A stretch of 64,000 nt of DNA from Verrucomicrobiota bacterium (GCA_016235555.1 JACRKC010000112.1:20654-84653), one strand, 5' to 3'. Shown: positions 25,400 through 34,563, counted from the first letter of the stretch. Notes: a model not told the origin generated them from the letters alone. A program made the numbers and translations.

Positions 25400-26131
25400 C
25401 TACGGCCCGACGCAAATCCGGTAAAACCCGGGGGCCAAACGCTCACCGATCCGCAGCGTCCGCGCGAGGTGGTTCTGAAAGTGGGCATCGACTTCCTCCA
25501 CGCCGGAGCGGGTCGTCAGGACCAACGCCCCGACCAGCCCAGCCGGATCGACTGCGGCGACGAACTCCAACGGCAGCCAAGCACTGCTACCGGGCGGCCG
25601 GGCAGACTCAATGAGCGTTTCGGCAATCACCGGACGGCCAGTGTCGGCAGCCTTTATCACGAGATAGCCGCCTCGCGGGGACAACGCCGGCACCGCCAGC
25701 TCAGCCCGACCAAACCCCGAGGCCAGAGGCTCGGGAGACGGGAGGGCAAGCGCCGACCCGGGCGCCGCGGCCGGAGCCGGCAAATCACCCACCGGCTTCG
25801 GCAGTGATAGCGCATCCAATTTCAGCCCATAGACTTCGAACCCGAGCTTCGGTGGGTAGTTGGGGAACGCAGCGCCAAACTCCGGCATCTCAATCCCTCG
25901 TGGGTTGGCGTTGAAACGTGTCGGCAAAAAGAGCGGCGCAGGATCGAAAATCACCGCCTCATCCCTCAGCAGCGGATTTGAGGTCATGGCCACCGACACT
26001 TTCGATGGCTTGTCAGCCGGAGCGTCCGGGTGGGGAGCCCGGAAAAGCACGGCCACCGCGCCGACCGCCACAAGAGCCCCAATCAAGGCAACGGCCCATT
26101 TCGCCCGGTCGTAGATCGGAGCCCGGCTCAT
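25400..26131 (-). CDS. Periplasmic TonB-like energy transducer (predicted)
   Basis: The 243-residue product has one N-terminal membrane anchor (residues about 11-29, WAVALIGALVAVGAVAVLF) followed by a Pro/Ala-rich periplasmic stretch. Its C-terminal region (residues about 150-243) includes GGYLVIKAADTGRP, PLEFVAAVDPAGLVGALVLTTRSGVEEVDAHFQNHL. This anchor, proline-rich linker and small terminal domain layout fits a TonB/TolA role, but I see no clear TonB signature. It overlaps exbD by four bases (ATGA) and ends the TPR-ExbB-ExbD operon, which supports the role by context. Confidence 0.6.
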   Translation of the reverse strand: MSRAPIYDRAKWAVALIGALVAVGAVAVLFRAPHPDAPADKPSKVSVAMTSNPLLRDEAVIFDPAPLFLPTRFNANPRGIEMPEFGAAFPNYPPKLGFEVYGLKLDALSLPKPVGDLPAPAAAPGSALALPSPEPLASGFGRAELAVPALSPRGGYLVIKAADTGRPVIAETLIESARPPGSSAWLPLEFVAAVDPAGLVGALVLTTRSGVEEVDAHFQNHLARTLRIGERLAPGFYRICVGP

Positions 26132-26568
26132 TTTGCACGTGCGGCGTCCGCACCGGTCACCGGCTCCTCAAACGCCCAAACCACGCGGAATCCCGCTGCC
26201 GTCGCCGCGCTCACGATGGCCGCCTGTTTTTCCACGAGCACTCCTGCTCCTGCGATCACCAAAAGCGATGGGTCTTTGGTTTTCGTTCCTTCCTTGGCGA
26301 GCCAATCCCTCAAGCCCGCTTCCGAGATCGGTCCGCGGTTGGCAAAGATCATGCCCGAGCTGGAAATGCTCACGTAATGGGTGGTCGGCGAAGCGCTGGC
26401 CCGGGCGCCGGGCATCTGCTCGATCCGCAGCCCGGGCGCCACGACGAAGCGGGAGCCGAAAACCGTGAAGAAAAAAACCAGGAGCCCGGCGTTCACGTAG
26501 AAGATCCAGTCGAGGTTCCGCGGCGCCGGCTGCAGGCGTGAGGCGAGCTCCAGTGGCCGGGTGGTCAT
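26128..26568 (-). CDS. exbD: ExbD/TolR-family biopolymer transport protein
   Basis: ExbD works with ExbB to convert proton-motive force into movement of a TonB-like partner. The 146-residue product has a cytoplasmic start (MTTRPLELASRLQPAPRNLD), one membrane helix (WIFYVNAGLLVFFFTVFGSRF, residues about 21-41) and a periplasmic domain. The Asp just before the helix (RNLDWIF) is placed like the essential ExbD Asp. The ATG at 26566-26568 overlaps the exbB stop codon (ATGA), and its own end overlaps the next gene, so the three are translationally coupled. Confidence 0.85.
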   Translation of the reverse strand: MTTRPLELASRLQPAPRNLDWIFYVNAGLLVFFFTVFGSRFVVAPGLRIEQMPGARASASPTTHYVSISSSGMIFANRGPISEAGLRDWLAKEGTKTKDPSLLVIAGAGVLVEKQAAIVSAATAAGFRVVWAFEEPVTGADAARAK

Positions 26569-27227
26569 TTGCCCTCCTCCGGAGCGACCGCCTCGCCGGC
26601 CCCCGGCGCCTGGCGATACTCCGTCTGCAGATACTTCATGATCTCGTTCGCCGACCACTCCACGTCGCGCACGATCGCCCGCACCCGACCGGACAGGAAA
26701 TGGTGCGCGAGGTGCGCGGGGATCGCGAGCATGAGGCTTCCCGCCACACTCAGCAACGCCTGCCAGAACCCCCGCGCCAGCGCGCTGGCCGACATGTAAT
26801 CCTTCTCGAACGCCACGAAGGTCGTGATCATCCCCAGCACCGTCCCCAACAGGCCGGCGAGCGGCGCCACCTGCGCCACCGCCGCGAGCGAGCCGAGGCG
26901 CCGTTCGAGCGCGGGCAATTCGATCACCGCCGCCTCCTGCACCTGATACCGCATTTCCTCCGCCGGCGCGTCCGCATGCAACAACGCCGCTTTCACCACC
27001 GCCGCCACCGGGCCCGGAGTCTCCTCGCAGACGGTCAGCGCCTCGACGAGCCGGCGCTTGGCCAGGATGTTCTTGATGCCGTCGACAAACGCCTTCGCCC
27101 GGATCTGCCCGCGGTGCAGGAAGAGGAGGCGCTCGAGAAACAGCACCAGCAGCGCCACGCCGAGCGGGGCCAGCACGAACATCATCGGGCCACCCTTGGA
27201 AAACAGACTGAAATCGAAAGCCGACAT
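26565..27227 (-). CDS. exbB: MotA/TolQ/ExbB proton channel family protein
   Basis: This is the proton-conducting partner of ExbD. The 220-residue product has three membrane segments: one near the N-terminus (MMFVLAPLGVALLVLFLERLLFL, residues about 14-36) and two in the second half (LAAVAQVAPLAGLLGTVLGMITTF and ALLSVAGSLMLAIPAHLAHHFL). The block VAPLAGLLGTVLGMITTF is the family signature. It lies between a large TPR protein and exbD in a four-gene operon. Confidence 0.93.
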   Translation of the reverse strand: MSAFDFSLFSKGGPMMFVLAPLGVALLVLFLERLLFLHRGQIRAKAFVDGIKNILAKRRLVEALTVCEETPGPVAAVVKAALLHADAPAEEMRYQVQEAAVIELPALERRLGSLAAVAQVAPLAGLLGTVLGMITTFVAFEKDYMSASALARGFWQALLSVAGSLMLAIPAHLAHHFLSGRVRAIVRDVEWSANEIMKYLQTEYRQAPGAGEAVAPEEGK

Positions 27228-27277
27228 CGGAGAAAAGTGTTACAGGCGCTTCGCCGCCCCGCGTAAACCGGAAACGT

Positions 27278-29959
27278 TCACGGCCTGGCCTCCGGGAGCT
27301 TGAAGCGCTCCAGTTTGCCCCTCGCAACCGCGTCGCCCGGGAGCTTCGCCTCGATGATCAACCGCCACGCCCGCTCTGCTTCGGCGAGCTTCGCCTGCTT
27401 CTCATACAGCGCGCCCACCTCGAACAGCGTGCGCGACATCCAGTAGCGTCCCGTGGCGCCCAGGCGGCCCGCGCGATTCGCGTCGTTGATCAGGAACGGC
27501 TCCGCCACATCGCGCCACCACACTTCGAGCGCCTTCTTCGCCTCGCCCCGCCGCGCGAGCAACGCGCCGAGATTGTAGCCCGCCTCCACCCGCACGTCGA
27601 TGTGCCGCTCGTCGGCGAGATCCCGCAGCGCCTCGAACCGCGCCTGCACGTCCGCCACCAGCGCATCGTTGCCGCGCTCCTGGTTCGGCGCGCTCAGCGC
27701 GTTGAGCGTCTCCGCCAGCGCGAGTTTCGCGTAGATCACGTCGCCGTGCTGCGGGAATCTGTTGATGAGATCCTCGTAGACGAGTTGCGCGCCGGAGAAG
27801 TCGTTCAGCTTGCGCAACAGCTCGCCCTGCTTCAGCCGCGCCGCAAACACCAGCGGGCTTTGCGGGTAGTTCGTCACCAATCGCACGATGATGCCGTTCG
27901 CGTCGCGGTAGTTCTTTTCCTGGCCGAGCCGCTCCGACTGCAGCGCCGCCTGAAACAGCGCATACGGCGCGTAGTCGTTCTTCGGAAACTTGTCCGCCAG
28001 CTGGGTCAGCAGGCCCTGCGCTTTCGCCGTCTGATCCTGGTTGGCGTGGTAATTCGCCTCGATGATGTAGGAGTAGACCGCCGCGTCCGAGGCCGCGAAA
28101 TCCGGATTGCCGCGGATCTCCTGCAGCGCTTTCAGCGCCTCCGCCTCCTCCTTGACGAGGAAATGCGCCTCGGCCCGCAACAGCACCGCCGAACTCACGA
28201 TCTGGTTGCGCAAGGCCGCATCGATCTCACCCAGCGAATTCGCCAGATTCTTCGCCAGTTCCAGTGTGCTCCGGGGCTGGCCGGCCTCCAGCGAGAGGCG
28301 CGCCCGCAGCCACTCCATCCGCGCCCGCAACTCGGGCTTCAACTGCGCCGCGCCCGCCGGCGCCGTCTCGAGCAGGCGCTGCACGCGCGCGTAGGCCGCG
28401 GCCGTCTTGCCCGCCACTTGGAGCGCCCGCGCGAGATTCCATTCCGACTTCCAACGGTCCTCGAGATCGAAGGCCGCGTTCCGCCCGAGTTCATCGAGCA
28501 CGGGCTCCGCGCCCTCGGGCGTCCCGGCCCGGATTTCGGCCATCACCCGCTGGAACATGAAGGCGCTGCGCTCCCGCGGATCAAACACCCCCGCCCGCTC
28601 GCGCAACACCGCGGCGTAGGCGTCCGCCGCCGCGCGGTAATCGCCCGCGTCGCCCTGCGCCTCGCCCGCGCGGAACCGCGCCTCGGCCTCGAGCACCCCG
28701 AGTTTCGCCCGCGCCCGCACTTCGTCGTCGCGCGTCGCATTGGCCAATTCCGCCCGCGCCCGCGCGGCGCTGTCCGCCGCGGTCCGGTAGCGGCGCTGCT
28801 CCCACGCCGACGCGGTCAGCACGCCATACACCTGCACGCGCAACGGCGAACCGGGAAACTTGTTCAGCAACTGCCGGGCATCGTCCTCCGCCCGCGCAAA
28901 CCCCTCCGTCGTCCGCTCCGCCAGCGCCACCTGCGCCCGATACAGCAGCAGACTCTCCAGGATCCGGTGCGGCGTCGGCCCGTCGATCAGCTTGTCCAGC
29001 TCCGCGCGAAACGCCACGCGGGCCGGCTCCGTGTCCGCCGCGCTGGCGAGCAGCTGCAGCGCGATGCGCTGCTTGTCCGCGTCGACGCCCCCCTCGAGTA
29101 ATTGCATGAGGGCGGTGCGCCCCGCCGGCTCCCGTCCCAAGCCTGCGATCAACCCGAGCGTGAGCCGGAATTCATCGGCCCGCGCCTTCTCCTCCGGTGG
29201 CAGCACGAGCAACACTTCCTGGAGAAACGAAACCGCCGGGCCGTGTTGCTTCAACGCTTCGCGCATGACCGCCACCTGCACGACAAACTGGTAGCCGGCC
29301 GGTCCGGAACGAAACCGGTTGTAGTTGTCCATCGCCTGCCGCAGCTGCGCCTCGTCCACCGTCGACAGGCGCTGCAAACGCGCCCGCTCGCTGGCCAGGA
29401 GGAAGCGCGCCCGCGACAACTCGGTCGACGACGCCTTCACGGCATTGTCGTAGGCCTCGTTGGCCCGCGGCGCATCGCCCGCCGCTTCCGCCACCAACCC
29501 CGACAGAAAATACCACCACGGCCGGTCCGCCCCGCCCAGTTCCTCGAGTCGTGCCGCCGCCAGCGCCGCCCGCGCCGCCTCGGTCTTCTTCAGCTGCGCC
29601 GCCGCCAGGCCTGCCCGCAACTGCCACGGCGCGCCGCGCAGCCCCACGAAACCATTCAGCACCTTCTCCGCCTCCGCCGCTTCGCCCGCATCGAGGAGCG
29701 ACGTCGCCAGCGCCAGGGTCAGCCCCGCCCGATCCGCACCGGGCGCCTCCAGCAACCTCCGGTAAAGGTCAGCCGCGAGACTCGGCAGCCCCAGCTCCTG
29801 CGCCCGTTGCGCGGCGGCCAGCGACAACGCCGCGCCACCCGGCGATCCGACCGTCGCCCCGGCCGGCCGCGTGAGCGGCGCCGGCTGGCTCAGCGGCCCC
29901 TGCGCGCGCGCGCGCGCCAGCCCGAGGAGAAACATAGAGAGGAGGAGTCGCTTGAACAC
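27278..29959 (-). CDS. Large exported TPR protein of the ExbBD operon
   Basis: The 893-residue product starts with a clear signal peptide if translation begins at the GTG at 29957-29959 (MFKRLLLSMFLLGLARARAQ); an upstream TTG at 29996-29998 would add 13 residues and bury the signal. The rest is a long array of helical TPR-like repeats, for example AQELGLPSLAADLYRRLLEAPGADRAG and LAEAERAWRLIIEAKLPGDAVA. It is rich in Ala, Arg and Leu, with no catalytic motif visible. It is probably a periplasmic scaffold or outer-membrane-associated partner. It is first in the operon, 50 bases before exbB. Confidence 0.85.
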   Translation of the reverse strand: MFKRLLLSMFLLGLARARAQGPLSQPAPLTRPAGATVGSPGGAALSLAAAQRAQELGLPSLAADLYRRLLEAPGADRAGLTLALATSLLDAGEAAEAEKVLNGFVGLRGAPWQLRAGLAAAQLKKTEAARAALAAARLEELGGADRPWWYFLSGLVAEAAGDAPRANEAYDNAVKASSTELSRARFLLASERARLQRLSTVDEAQLRQAMDNYNRFRSGPAGYQFVVQVAVMREALKQHGPAVSFLQEVLLVLPPEEKARADEFRLTLGLIAGLGREPAGRTALMQLLEGGVDADKQRIALQLLASAADTEPARVAFRAELDKLIDGPTPHRILESLLLYRAQVALAERTTEGFARAEDDARQLLNKFPGSPLRVQVYGVLTASAWEQRRYRTAADSAARARAELANATRDDEVRARAKLGVLEAEARFRAGEAQGDAGDYRAAADAYAAVLRERAGVFDPRERSAFMFQRVMAEIRAGTPEGAEPVLDELGRNAAFDLEDRWKSEWNLARALQVAGKTAAAYARVQRLLETAPAGAAQLKPELRARMEWLRARLSLEAGQPRSTLELAKNLANSLGEIDAALRNQIVSSAVLLRAEAHFLVKEEAEALKALQEIRGNPDFAASDAAVYSYIIEANYHANQDQTAKAQGLLTQLADKFPKNDYAPYALFQAALQSERLGQEKNYRDANGIIVRLVTNYPQSPLVFAARLKQGELLRKLNDFSGAQLVYEDLINRFPQHGDVIYAKLALAETLNALSAPNQERGNDALVADVQARFEALRDLADERHIDVRVEAGYNLGALLARRGEAKKALEVWWRDVAEPFLINDANRAGRLGATGRYWMSRTLFEVGALYEKQAKLAEAERAWRLIIEAKLPGDAVARGKLERFKLPEARP

Positions 29960-30128
29960 GATTGCGAAGGGCGAAATTGCGCCGCGGTCTGGAAACAATC
30001 AACCGCGTTGTAACTAGTTCCGCCTCGCGCCGCCCGGTTCCCTCGGCACACTCGCCGCATTCCGTTTCACCGGCACCTCCCCCGCTCCGCCCCCTTTCTC
30101 TTCCTCCCTCAGTCCCTCCCTTAAGAAC

Positions 30129-30731
30129 ATGAGCGCCTTCGTCATCGCCCTCCTCGTCCTCCTCGTCCTCGCCATCGTGCTCGGCGCCTGGGTCGCCGGC
30201 ATCTACAACAAGCTCGTCGAACTCCGCAACCGCTTCAAAAACGCCTTCAGCCAGATCGACGTGCAGCTCAAGCGCCGCTACGACCTCATCCCCAATCTCG
30301 TCGAGGTCGCCAAGGGCTACATGAAGCACGAGAGCACCACCCTCGAAGCCGTCATCAAGGCCCGCAACATCGCCGCCGCCGCCGCGCAGGCCGTCGCCGC
30401 CAATCCCGCCGACGCCAACGCGATGAAGTCCCTCGTCACCGCCGAAGCCGGCCTCGGCGGCGCCCTCTCGCGCCTCATGGTCGTCTCCGAGCAATACCCC
30501 GACCTGAAGGCCAACCAGAACATGCTCCAGCTCACCGAGGAGCTCACCTCGACCGAGAACAAGATCTCCTTCGCCCGCCAAGCCTACAACGACTCCGTGA
30601 TGACCTACAACACGACCCGCGAGATCTTTCCGAATGTGATCTTCGCCGGCATGTTCGGCTTCCTCCCCGCCGAGCTCTTCAAGATCGAAGACCCGACCGA
30701 GCGGAATGCGCCGAAGGTGAGCTTCGCCTAG
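30129..30731 (+). CDS. lemA: LemA family protein
   Basis: LemA proteins are inner-membrane-anchored helical-bundle proteins of poorly known function, often next to M48 peptidases. The 200-residue product has one N-terminal membrane helix (VIALLVLLVLAIVLGAWVAGIYN, residues about 4-27). The family signature follows: LVELRNRFKNAFSQIDVQLKRRYDLIPNLVEVAKGYMKHE, then NPADANAMKS, SEQYPDLKANQNMLQLTEELTSTENKISFARQAYNDSVM.YNT. An M48 peptidase lies two genes downstream, as in other genomes. Confidence 0.97.
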   Translation: MSAFVIALLVLLVLAIVLGAWVAGIYNKLVELRNRFKNAFSQIDVQLKRRYDLIPNLVEVAKGYMKHESTTLEAVIKARNIAAAAAQAVAANPADANAMKSLVTAEAGLGGALSRLMVVSEQYPDLKANQNMLQLTEELTSTENKISFARQAYNDSVMTYNTTREIFPNVIFAGMFGFLPAELFKIEDPTERNAPKVSFA

Positions 30732-30776
30732 GATCAATCTCCTTCTGTGCCACGGGAAAGTGGTAGCTTCTTGACG

Positions 30777-31232
30777 ATGTCGACCGATAAAGGCCAACCA
30801 GCCTTGACTCCGATCGAGCTAGATTACCGCGACGCCTTCGAACCAATCGCGCAGGCGAGAAACCGGATTCACCGCCGCATCTCGTGGCTGATAGTTCCAG
30901 CTATAGGATTTTGGGCGCTGTTGTTTTTCAAGGCTTGGAACGAAATCGGCGCCATTGGATTCTTTGCCTGCTGGTTAGTCTTGTTCGTCGGCGCTTTCCT
31001 CACACCGAAATTGAAATGCCCTGGGTGTAGCCAAGACCCAGAAGCCGACGGGAAATATTGTCCGGAGTGCGGCGCAGACAATTTAGAGGCTCCCAATTTC
31101 TTTAGTCTGCGATTCAGTCCAAAATGCCGCTCCTGCGAAAAGACCCTTTCTAGAGGCCGAGGGAATAGCCGGCGCTTCAAAATTCGCTTTTGCCCGCACT
31201 GCTCGGGGTATCTGCATACGGAAGGAGTCTAG
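30777..31232 (+). CDS. Small membrane protein with two zinc-ribbon motifs
   Basis: The 151-residue product (ATG at 30777-30779; an in-frame GTG lies 30 bases upstream) has two predicted membrane helices (SWLIVPAIGFWALLFFKAW and IGAIGFFACWLVLFVGAFL). A C-terminal region follows with four CxxC/CxxC-like knuckles: CPGC, CPECG, CRSC and CPHC. These could bind two zinc ions. The family is unknown to me. The gene is visibly less GC-rich than its neighbours and separates lemA from the M48 peptidase gene that usually follows it, which suggests later insertion. It ends two bases before the peptidase start. Confidence 0.8.
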   Translation: MSTDKGQPALTPIELDYRDAFEPIAQARNRIHRRISWLIVPAIGFWALLFFKAWNEIGAIGFFACWLVLFVGAFLTPKLKCPGCSQDPEADGKYCPECGADNLEAPNFFSLRFSPKCRSCEKTLSRGRGNSRRFKIRFCPHCSGYLHTEGV

Positions 31233-31234
31233 CC

Positions 31235-33328
31235 ATGGACTTCTTCGAAGCCCAAGCTCACGCGAAGAAACGCACCTCGCGGCTGACGTGGCTCTTTGCC
31301 CTCGCTGTCGTGGGCACCGTGGCGGCTACTTACTTCGCCGCCGTCCTCGCGCTCAACTTCGTCAACCGCGACGACTCGCCACGCTACCACCGCGAAAACC
31401 GCAACGGCACCATCGTCCGCGTCCGCGACGCCGAGTCGCCCGGCCTGCGCCTCTGGCAGCCGCGTGTCTACGTCTGGACCACGCTCGGCACCCTCGCCGT
31501 CATCGGCCTCGCTTCGCTCTACAAGTGGCGCGAATACTCCGCCGGCGGCGCCGCCGTCGCCGAGAGCGTCGGCGGCCGCCGCGTCGATCCCCGCACGACC
31601 GACACGCTCGAACGCCGCCTGCTCAACGTCGTCGAAGAGATGGCCATCGCCTCCGGCATCCCCGTGCCCGCCGTCTACGTGCTCGACGACGAAAACGCCA
31701 TCAACGCCTTCGCCGCCGGTCTCACGACGAACGACGCCGTCGTGGCCGTCACCCGCGGCACCATGGAAAAACTCTCGCGCGACGAACTGCAGGGCGTCGT
31801 CGGCCATGAGTTCAGCCACATCCTCAACGGCGACATGCGCCTCAACCTTCGCATCGGCGCCATCGTGTTCGGCATCCTCGTCATCGGCCTCGCCGGCCGC
31901 GGCCTGCTCTGGTCGATGCGCAACGTGCGCGTGAGTTCGCGCGACAGCAAAGGCTCCGGCGGCCTCGTCATCGGCATGTTCTTGGTCGGCCTCGCCCTGC
32001 TGATCATCGGTTACGTCGGCTACTTTTTCGGCCGGCTCATCCAGGCCGCCGTCTCGCGCCAGCGTGAGTTCCTCGCCGATGCCTCCGCCGTCCAGTTCAC
32101 CCGCAATCCCGGTGGCATCGCCGGCGCGCTGAAGAAAATCGGCGGCTACGCCCTCGGCTCCTCCCTGCAAACCTCCAAAGCCGCCGAGATCGGCCACTTT
32201 TTCTTCGCGCAGGGCTTCACCTCGTCGCTCGCCAGCCTCTTCGCCACGCACCCGCCGCTCGACGAACGTATCCGCGCCATCGAACCCAGCTTCGACGGCC
32301 AGATGTTCGAGCCGCCCGAGGTCGTCGACATCGAGAAGGAATCTTTCCAGACCGCCGGCTTCCAGCGCGGCCCGCGCTACACGCCCGACGAAACCGCCCA
32401 GCGCGCCTTCGCCGCGCCCGCCGCCGTCCCGCCGCCGCGACTCGCGACGCGCATTCCCTATCAACCCGCCGCCGCCGTCGCCCGCATCGGCGCCCTCGCC
32501 GACGAACATTTCCAGCGTGCCCAGCAGCTTCTGGCCGCGATCCCCGCCGGTTTGCGCGACGCCACTCGCGATCCCGCGCTCGCCCCCGCCATCGTCTACG
32601 GCCTCCTCCTCGACGGCCCGCCCGACGTGCGGGAGAAACAACGCTCTCTCATCGAAAAAATCGCCGGCCCCGGGACCGCCGCCGCCCTCGACCGCCTCGG
32701 CCCCGCGCTCAGCCTCGTCGACCCCGCGGCACGCCTCCCCCTCCTCCAGCTCTGCACGCCCGCGCTCCGCACGCTCGACGCCGCCAGCCCTGAGCCTGCC
32801 GAACGGGGCGCGCTCGATCGCTTCGTCACCACGCTCGACGAACTGGTCCACGCCGACGGCTCCGTCTCCACCTTCGAGTTTTCGCTGCAGAAGACGCTCC
32901 AGCGTTCGCTCGACCTCAGCCGCGCGCCCGGCGCCGGCGCGACGCAGCTTCACTCCTTCCACGCCGTCGTGCGCGAAATCTCCGTCGTGCTCTCCGCGCT
33001 CGCCCACACTTCAAGCGCCGACACCGACGAGGCCGCGCGCGCCCGCCCTGAGCTTGCCGAACGGGCCTTCGCCGCCGGCGCCGCCCAGCTCAAACTCATC
33101 GAACAACGCCTCTATCTGCTCGCTCCCGAGGACTCCACCCTCGCCCAGCTCGACGCCGCGCTCGACCGTCTCGCGACCGCGAGCCTCCCGATCAAGCAAC
33201 GCCTGCTCACCGCCGCCGCCCATGTCATCGGCGCCGACGGCACGATCCTCGTCGAGGAAGCCGAGCTCCTCCGCGCCATCTCCGCCACGCTCGACTGCCC
33301 GATGGCACCCATGTCAACTGCGGCTTGA
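31235..33328 (+). CDS. M48-family membrane metallopeptidase with TerB-like C-terminal region
   Basis: The 697-residue product starts at the ATG at 31235-31237. It has two N-terminal membrane helices (TWLFALAVVGTVAATYFAAVLAL and VYVWTTLGTLAVIGLASLY), the zinc-binding HEFSH (His191, Glu192, His195) with GDM downstream, and two further helices (IGAIVFGILVIGLAGRG and GMFLVGLALLIIGYVGYFFGRLI). The third zinc ligand is Glu278 in QREFLADASAVQFTRNP. The extra 350 residues include two acidic helical segments (VHADGSVSTFEFSLQKTL and IGADGTILVEEAELLRAI) that resemble TerB-like domains. Two short translated repeats interrupt this region. HtpX-like membrane quality control is the likely role. Confidence 0.93.
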   Translation: MDFFEAQAHAKKRTSRLTWLFALAVVGTVAATYFAAVLALNFVNRDDSPRYHRENRNGTIVRVRDAESPGLRLWQPRVYVWTTLGTLAVIGLASLYKWREYSAGGAAVAESVGGRRVDPRTTDTLERRLLNVVEEMAIASGIPVPAVYVLDDENAINAFAAGLTTNDAVVAVTRGTMEKLSRDELQGVVGHEFSHILNGDMRLNLRIGAIVFGILVIGLAGRGLLWSMRNVRVSSRDSKGSGGLVIGMFLVGLALLIIGYVGYFFGRLIQAAVSRQREFLADASAVQFTRNPGGIAGALKKIGGYALGSSLQTSKAAEIGHFFFAQGFTSSLASLFATHPPLDERIRAIEPSFDGQMFEPPEVVDIEKESFQTAGFQRGPRYTPDETAQRAFAAPAAVPPPRLATRIPYQPAAAVARIGALADEHFQRAQQLLAAIPAGLRDATRDPALAPAIVYGLLLDGPPDVREKQRSLIEKIAGPGTAAALDRLGPALSLVDPAARLPLLQLCTPALRTLDAASPEPAERGALDRFVTTLDELVHADGSVSTFEFSLQKTLQRSLDLSRAPGAGATQLHSFHAVVREISVVLSALAHTSSADTDEAARARPELAERAFAAGAAQLKLIEQRLYLLAPEDSTLAQLDAALDRLATASLPIKQRLLTAAAHVIGADGTILVEEAELLRAISATLDCPMAPMSTAA
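32787..32807 (+). repeat. Short repeat translated inside the M48 peptidase gene, copy 1
   Basis: The sequence GCCCTGAGCYTGCCGAACGG occurs here and again at 33045-33066, both in frame in the same gene. It is read as SPEPAERGA here. It resembles the widespread intergenic repeat core built on GCCCTGAGC and its complement. Its position in a low-conservation linker suggests tolerated insertion. Confidence 0.7.
33045..33066 (+). repeat. Short repeat translated inside the M48 peptidase gene, copy 2
   Basis: This is the second copy of the 20-base core, differing by one base (C to T) from copy 1. It is in the same orientation and reading frame and is read as RPELAERAF. Confidence 0.7.
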
Positions 33329-33429
33329 TAGCGGTGACATGTTTTGCGGAATGAATCGCCGGCAGCGTCCATATCACCCCGAGATTTCCAGGCCGAATCG
33401 GTGACCTCGAAAACTCCACCCCATCCGCA

Positions 33430-34563
33430 ATGATCTCCCGTCGAAATCTGCTCAAACTCGCCGCCGTCGGCGCGCTCGGAAGTGCAGCCGCTCCCGGACG
33501 GTCGTCCGCCCAGACTCCGCTCGACAAGAAAGGCACCGCTGCAAACTCCGCGACGAATTCGACCAAGCTCAAGATCATCGCACTCGAGGAGCATTATTGC
33601 CTGCCGGCGCTTTTCAACGAGTGGGGGCGACTGTCGCCCGAAATCAAGGGCGGCATCCTGTTTCACCAAAAGCCGATGGCGGAGATGCTGGAGGATTTCG
33701 CCGAAAAACGGCTGGCCCGAATGGACGCCATGGGCGTGGACGTGCAGGTGCTTTCGCTGACCACCCCCGGCGCCCAGGTCTTCGATTCTGCCACCGCGAT
33801 CAGCTTTGCGCGTATGAGCAACGACGCCGGCGCCCGCGCGGTCGCGGCGCACCCGGATCGCTTTCAGTGTTTTGCCGCGCTGCCGATGACGGCGCCGGCC
33901 GCGCAATCGGTCGCCGAGCTGAAACGCTGCGTGGAGGAACTCGGCTTCAAGGGCTGGCTTGTGAACGGCCGCTCGCTCGATCGGCAGCTCGACCATCCCG
34001 ACTTCTTCCCGATCTTTGAAGCGGCGGCGAAACTCCGGGTTCCCGTCTACCTTCATCCCCAATTGCCGCCCAAATCCGTCCGCGACGCGTATTACTCCGA
34101 CCCTCGCTTCGGCGGTCCCGTGGCCGAGGGGATGTTGGCCGGCCCCGGTTTCGGCTGGCACGTGGAAGCCGGAATCCAAGCGGTGCGCCTGATTCTGTCG
34201 GGACTGTTTGATCGCCTGCCCGCGCTGCAGATTATCCTCGGACATTGGGGCGAGACCGTCGTGCCCTACATGGATCGCATCGAGAACGCCGCGCGCGTCC
34301 GGCCGGAAAAACTGGCGCGAAAAATCCCCGAATATTTCCGGAGCAATTTCCACGTGACGCCCAGCGGCATGTTCACCGGCGGATTCCTGCCCCAGGCGAT
34401 CGAGCTGATGGGCGTCGACCGGATCATGTTTTCCGTGGACGACCCGTTTGTCCCACTCCCACCCGGCGGCGCGCGGCGTTTCATCACGGAGCTGCCACTC
34501 TCCGAAACCGACAAGGCCAGGATCGCCCACGGCAACTGGGAGAAGTTGACGAAGCGAAGTTGA
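33430..34563 (+). CDS. Tat-exported amidohydrolase (ACMSD / 2,6-dihydroxybenzoate decarboxylase-like)
   Basis: The 377-residue product begins with a twin-arginine signal (MISRRNLLKLAAVGALGSAAA). It continues as an amidohydrolase-2 family TIM barrel with the metal-site motif LEEHYCLP, a central HPQLPP, the IILGHWGE strand and the C-terminal FSVDDPF. These match the Glu-x-His / His / Asp layout of aromatic-acid decarboxylase-type members (gamma-resorcylate decarboxylase, ACMSD). Export by Tat is unusual for that group, which is mostly cytoplasmic. The substrate cannot be fixed from sequence. It stands alone, convergent with the TIR gene pair. Confidence 0.87.
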   Translation: MISRRNLLKLAAVGALGSAAAPGRSSAQTPLDKKGTAANSATNSTKLKIIALEEHYCLPALFNEWGRLSPEIKGGILFHQKPMAEMLEDFAEKRLARMDAMGVDVQVLSLTTPGAQVFDSATAISFARMSNDAGARAVAAHPDRFQCFAALPMTAPAAQSVAELKRCVEELGFKGWLVNGRSLDRQLDHPDFFPIFEAAAKLRVPVYLHPQLPPKSVRDAYYSDPRFGGPVAEGMLAGPGFGWHVEAGIQAVRLILSGLFDRLPALQIILGHWGETVVPYMDRIENAARVRPEKLARKIPEYFRSNFHVTPSGMFTGGFLPQAIELMGVDRIMFSVDDPFVPLPPGGARRFITELPLSETDKARIAHGNWEKLTKRS

